Of a DNA stretch of 64,000 nucleotides, positions 60,664-64,000 are shown one piece after another. Position 1 is the stretch's first letter, and each line of letters opens with the position of its first letter. The notes beneath the pieces were generated by a model. That model saw only the letters and a program-made list of their open reading frames with translations, did not search any database and was not told where the DNA came from. Location of the stretch: NCBI RefSeq assembly GCF_003315595.1, contig NZ_QNQU01000015.1:62001-126000 (forward strand), in the 5' to 3' direction. This stretch comes from Pedobacter miscanthi. GTDB taxonomy: Bacteria; Bacteroidota; Bacteroidia; Sphingobacteriales; Sphingobacteriaceae. The translations under genes were made by a program, and so were the position numbers.

Positions 60664-61329
60664 TTAAACCGAAGCAGCTACCACATAATATTCTCTATCT
60701 ACGTGCTCGCCTGTTTTGCTTTGTACCTGTTCTAGTTTTTTAATGGTATTTTTGATTATAAAATCTGCATCTTCTAACAATCGCTTTACTTTTTCTACTT
60801 CATAAAGCGTGAAACCGTAAGGAGTAAAAGGGAGGTTTTGCATAAAGGTTTTATCTGCAAAGCATAGGGCAAAAGTTCCGTTTGGTTTTAAAGTGCGTCT
60901 GATTTCTTTAAGGTACTCGCCTGGGTTCGGCCAGAAATAGATCGTATTTACCGTAAAAATTTTATCGAACTGATTGTTCTCAAAGGGCAGGTTATTACCA
61001 TCTGTTAGATTAAAATGAACGATACCTTTATCAATAAAGTGCTGATTGATTTTCTCCGCTTCTGTAATAATGGTTTCCGAAATATCAGCACCGTAGTACC
61101 TCAGGTTTTCAGCTTTTGACAGTAATTGAGCAATGTGCCCGCCATTGCCATGACCGATTTCTAAAACGGAATCGTTGTCCTGAAGATTTAAGGCATCGAT
61201 AGCAGAACTGGTCATTCCAACGTTGCTGGCATGCATCATCTCCCCTGTTTTAATGCCATGTTCACCTTCAGGGCAACTTAATTGCCTTGCAATATTTTTT
61301 AAATCTGCTTCTGAATGTTGATGCTCCAT
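60664..61329 (-). CDS. Class I SAM-dependent methyltransferase
   Basis: A 221-residue cytoplasmic methyltransferase of the UbiE/COQ5-like group. Motif I is VLEIGHGNGGH (about 55-65), the acidic residue after strand 2 lies in YYGADIS, and FDKIFTVNTIYFW and ALCFADK follow as motifs post I to III. The ATG at 61329 is preferred to a TTG two codons upstream. The substrate is unknown. The last 16 codons are echoed four times in the tandem array behind the gene, which suggests that a related gene once lay there. Confidence 0.85.
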   Translation of the reverse strand: MEHQHSEADLKNIARQLSCPEGEHGIKTGEMMHASNVGMTSSAIDALNLQDNDSVLEIGHGNGGHIAQLLSKAENLRYYGADISETIITEAEKINQHFIDKGIVHFNLTDGNNLPFENNQFDKIFTVNTIYFWPNPGEYLKEIRRTLKPNGTFALCFADKTFMQNLPFTPYGFTLYEVEKVKRLLEDADFIIKNTIKKLEQVQSKTGEHVDREYYVVAASV

Positions 61330-61390
61330 GATCAAATTTAAAGATTTAAACCTGATGATTTTTACATCATTTCGCTTAGAGTTTATAAAA

Positions 61391-61777
61391 TTATTTGATC
61401 ACCTGTACCGGTTTTTTATTTTCATCAATGGCCACAAAAGTAAAATCGCCATGTACGGCAAGTTCCCGTCCTTCGGCATACATTTGCTCGATATAAATCT
61501 CTACATTAACCTTTAAACTGGTATTCCCAACATGGTTAACCTTACCGATCAGTTCTACAATTGTTCCTGCAGGGATCGGTTTTTTAAAATCTATCCTGTC
61601 GCTGCTTACCGTTACCATAATCTGGCGGCTAAAACGTGTGGCGGTAATAAAAGCAACCTCGTCCATTAAATGCATGGCTGTACCACCAAAAAGGGTATCG
61701 TAATGATTGGTTGTATTAGGGAAAACAGCTTTAAAAATACTGGTTTTTGAGTTTTCGATTCTTTCTTCTAAGGTCAT
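61391..61777 (-). CDS. Hotdog-fold acyl-CoA thioesterase (YciA-like)
   Basis: A 128-residue protein of the acyl-CoA thioesterase family. FPNTTNHYDTLFGGTAMHLMDEVAF carries the catalytic Asn/Asp positions (HYDTLFGG and the following MDEVA helix), and strands VTVSSDRIDFKKPIPAG, VELIGKVNHVGNTSLKV and GDFTFVAID complete the hotdog. It hydrolyses acyl-CoA esters in the cytoplasm, often as a hexamer. It is 61 nt upstream of the methyltransferase gene on the same strand and may share its transcript. Confidence 0.9.
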   Translation of the reverse strand: MTLEERIENSKTSIFKAVFPNTTNHYDTLFGGTAMHLMDEVAFITATRFSRQIMVTVSSDRIDFKKPIPAGTIVELIGKVNHVGNTSLKVNVEIYIEQMYAEGRELAVHGDFTFVAIDENKKPVQVIK

Positions 61778-61900
61778 GGGCTAAATATAGGTGCTCTAAA
61801 AAGTATTGACAAATTTCCTGGAATAATATTTAATTAGGGTGTACATATAAACTACTTGTAACAAATTTACAGCAAGCCGTTTTTGAAGCCGATTGTCTGT

Positions 61901-61908
61901 TATATTTG
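61901..61908 (+). promoter_or_regulatory. Candidate -7 element of the M14 peptidase gene
   Basis: TATATTTG fits TAnnTTTG and ends 22 nt before the ATG at 61931. TTTG (61882-61885) lies 15 nt upstream, slightly short for a -33 element. Confidence 0.5.
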
Positions 61909-61930
61909 ATTACCAACTAAACTCCTTATT

Positions 61931-64000
61931 ATGATAAAAAACTACTTTAGAGGGCTTTGTATCGCTTTTTTAATGGTAAATAGCTATGCAGTGCTGGCGC
62001 AGGAGGTACCCACGCCAAAATCGCACTTTGGTTTCGATATCGGCGACGATTATCAACTGGCCAATTACACGCAAACAGAAGCTTATTTTAAAAAACTGGC
62101 GGCCAGCTCTAACCGTGTTAAACTGGTTGATATCGGTAAAACCGAAGAAGGCAGAAGCCAATATATGCTCATTGTTTCTTCACCCGAAAACCTTAAAAAA
62201 TTAGACCGCTACAAAGAAATTTCACAACAATTGGCACACGCCGAAATTACCCCTGAGCAAGCTAAAGCTCTTGCACAGGAAGGTAAAGCAGTAGTGTGGA
62301 TTGATGGCGGCCTGCACGCAAATGAGGTGGTAGGAGCACATCAGCTGATAGAAACTGTTTATGAATTTGCTTCAAAAACAGATGCCGAAACCTTGCGTAT
62401 TTTAGACAATGTAATTATTTTATTTACACATGCTAACCCTGATGGGCAGGAACTGGTGAGTAATTGGTACATGAGGGATAAAGATCCGAAGAAAAGAACC
62501 ACATCCGGACTGCCGGTTTTGTATGAGAAATATGCCGGGCATGATAATAACCGCGATTTCTTTATGCTAAACCTTAAAGAAACACAAAATATCGGCCGTC
62601 AGCTTTTTGTAGAGTGGATCCCGCAGATTATGTATAACCACCATCAGGCTGGTCCGGCCGGAACGGTTGTGGCTGGTCCGCCTTACCGCGACCCTTTTAA
62701 TTATGTTTTTGATCCAACGATATTAACCAGTTTAGATGCCGTTGGTGCGGCCATGCACAACAGGATGAACGTAGAAAACAAACCTGGTTATACCCAACGC
62801 GGAGGTTCGGTTTACTCTACCTGGTACAATGGCGGATTAAGAACCACAACTTATTTTCATAATATGGTTGGGCTTTTAACCGAAATTATTGGTAACCCTA
62901 CCCCATCCGAAATTCCTTTGGTTCCTTCGCGTTTATTGCCGAGCGGCGATTCGCCAAACCCCATTACACCCAGAAAATGGTATTTTAAAAACTCGATCGA
63001 TTATTCGGTTTCTTTAAACTATGCGGTTTTAAGCTATGCACAGCGTTACCGCGACGAGTTGTTGTATAACATTTACCAGATGGGCCGGAATTCGATCGAA
63101 AGAGGTAAAAAAGATACCTGGTCTTTCTCACCAAAGAAAATTGAAGCCATTAACAATGCCGCGAAAGGCGAAAAAGGAACTTCTGTTGCCGGTGGTGATG
63201 CCGATTTTGGGCCAAGAAGGCAGATCAGCATGAAAGCTTTTGATACCGTAATGAAAGCGCCTGCAAACCGGGATCCACGCGGCTATATTTTAAGTGCCGA
63301 TCAACCTGATTTTAATTCGGCCATCAAATTTTTAAATGCATTGATCAGAACCGGTATCGTCGTACAAAAAGCAAGTGCTGCCTTTACAGTTGCAGGTAAA
63401 AATTATCCGGCCGGAAGTTATGTGGTAAAAACCGATCAGGCTTTCCGTCCGCATGTTCTGGATATGTTCGAACCACAAGACCATCCAAATGATTTTAAAT
63501 ACGAAGGTGGTGCACCAATTCCACCTTATGACGCTGCCGGATGGACTTTGGCATACCTGATGGATGTAAAGTTCGATCGTATTCTGGATGATTTTTCTGG
63601 TCCGTTTACAAAAACACCCTATGGAGAATTGCTAAAACCTGAGAATAAACTGCCAGGCGGATCGGGCTACGTATTAAGTGCTGCACAGAACGATTCTTAT
63701 ACTGCGGTTAATGATTTATTGAAAAACAAAGTTGAAGTATACCGCTCAACCGAAAATGGGGATTTTTATGTTTCTTCAGCCGGAAAATCAGTTTTGGAAA
63801 AAGCAAACATCAAGCTAAAAACAGCATCTGCCCCTAAAAATAAAATTAAGGTATCTTCAGCCAGAATTGCCCTTTGGGATACTTACGGAGGTTCTATGGC
63901 ATCAGGTTGGGTTCGTTTTTTAATGGAACAGTACCACTATAATACTACGGTAATTTATCCTCAGGATATTGATGCCGGCAACTTAAAATCAAAATTTGAT
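61931..64000 (+). CDS. Secreted M14 family zinc carboxypeptidase-like protein (partial)
   Basis: The frame is open from the ATG at 61931 to the window edge, giving at least 690 residues. A signal peptide (about residues 1-24, ending VLAQ) leads into an M14 peptidase domain: IDGGLHANEVVGAH carries the HxxE zinc ligands, THANPDGQELV holds the Asn and Asp region, NNRDFF is the substrate-binding Arg motif, and MYNHHQAGP supplies the third ligand. Later residues form an accessory region with PRNPITP-like and AGSYVVKTDQAFRP blocks. It probably acts on peptides in the periplasm or at the surface. The C-terminus is missing. Confidence 0.88.
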   Translation, partial: MIKNYFRGLCIAFLMVNSYAVLAQEVPTPKSHFGFDIGDDYQLANYTQTEAYFKKLAASSNRVKLVDIGKTEEGRSQYMLIVSSPENLKKLDRYKEISQQLAHAEITPEQAKALAQEGKAVVWIDGGLHANEVVGAHQLIETVYEFASKTDAETLRILDNVIILFTHANPDGQELVSNWYMRDKDPKKRTTSGLPVLYEKYAGHDNNRDFFMLNLKETQNIGRQLFVEWIPQIMYNHHQAGPAGTVVAGPPYRDPFNYVFDPTILTSLDAVGAAMHNRMNVENKPGYTQRGGSVYSTWYNGGLRTTTYFHNMVGLLTEIIGNPTPSEIPLVPSRLLPSGDSPNPITPRKWYFKNSIDYSVSLNYAVLSYAQRYRDELLYNIYQMGRNSIERGKKDTWSFSPKKIEAINNAAKGEKGTSVAGGDADFGPRRQISMKAFDTVMKAPANRDPRGYILSADQPDFNSAIKFLNALIRTGIVVQKASAAFTVAGKNYPAGSYVVKTDQAFRPHVLDMFEPQDHPNDFKYEGGAPIPPYDAAGWTLAYLMDVKFDRILDDFSGPFTKTPYGELLKPENKLPGGSGYVLSAAQNDSYTAVNDLLKNKVEVYRSTENGDFYVSSAGKSVLEKANIKLKTASAPKNKIKVSSARIALWDTYGGSMASGWVRFLMEQYHYNTTVIYPQDIDAGNLKSKFD

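Noticed and set aside
61333..61340. Minus-strand TAAATTTG as promoter of the methyltransferase gene
   Set aside because: It lies only 4 nt from the start codon, so a transcript from it would begin inside the gene.

Overview
The window looks like chromosomal DNA of a member of the Bacteroidota, most likely family Sphingobacteriaceae (Pedobacter-like). The signs are a SusC/SusD pair, a two-component regulator with a beta-propeller sensor, several families known mainly from Bacteroidota (DUF4175, DUF6952, DUF2911, GIN-domain), AT-rich intergenic DNA, and promoters that fit the Bacteroidota -7 element TAnnTTTG rather than an E. coli -10. I see no phage genes, transposase, CRISPR array, tRNA or rRNA. 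The genus is inferred from gene content only.

Layout. 0-9.2 kb: the tail of an unknown gene, a heavy-metal-associated/MauE-like membrane protein, a DUF6265 protein with a DinB/YfiT-like protein, an aldehyde dehydrogenase, a degenerate secreted FAD-oxidoreductase-like protein, a secreted S9 dipeptidyl peptidase, and a peroxiredoxin-thioredoxin-DUF6952 operon. 9.5-17 kb: PEP carboxylase, then a tetR-tolC-hlyD-DHA2 efflux operon with a perfect palindromic operator over the tetR promoter. 17.3-18.7 kb: three small membrane or secreted proteins. 18.8-32.9 kb: a long run of minus-strand genes (GDPD-GH16 fusion, phosphocholine-type phospholipase C, propeller histidine kinase, response regulator, VOC protein, AraC regulator, SusC, SusD) that may form one locus for scavenging decorated glucans or phosphodiesters. 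33-44.4 kb: DUF4175 coiled-coil protein, YbeY, GIN-domain protein, ABC-F ATPase, MnmG preceded by two parS-like sites, and an Ig-like lipoprotein. 44.5-50.7 kb: gamma carbonic anhydrase, divergent nadB and nadA, a dicarboxylate symporter, ThiL. 51-59.9 kb: RmuC, PurU, an FAD oxidoreductase, a YugP-type zinc peptidase, ApaG-DusB, CPBP protease, DUF2007, CdsA. 60-64 kb: a tandem array, a methyltransferase, an acyl-CoA thioesterase and the start of an M14 peptidase.

The most unusual content is between the genes. Several families of 60-120 bp imperfect palindromes recur through the window, most of them within about 30 nt of a stop codon; one supplies the last codons and stop of its neighbour. At 59967-60662 a 174-bp unit is repeated four times in exact register with the 3' end of a methyltransferase gene. 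Each unit carries a diverged copy of that gene's C-terminal coding tail plus a 103-nt element bounded by perfect 21-bp inverted repeats. A smaller duplication of the same kind follows the gene ending at 4955. An element with the same palindromic core lies beside ppc at 9.5 kb. The parS-like sites at 40.7 kb (and a weaker one at 29.4 kb) suggest, but do not prove, that the window lies in the origin-proximal part of the chromosome.
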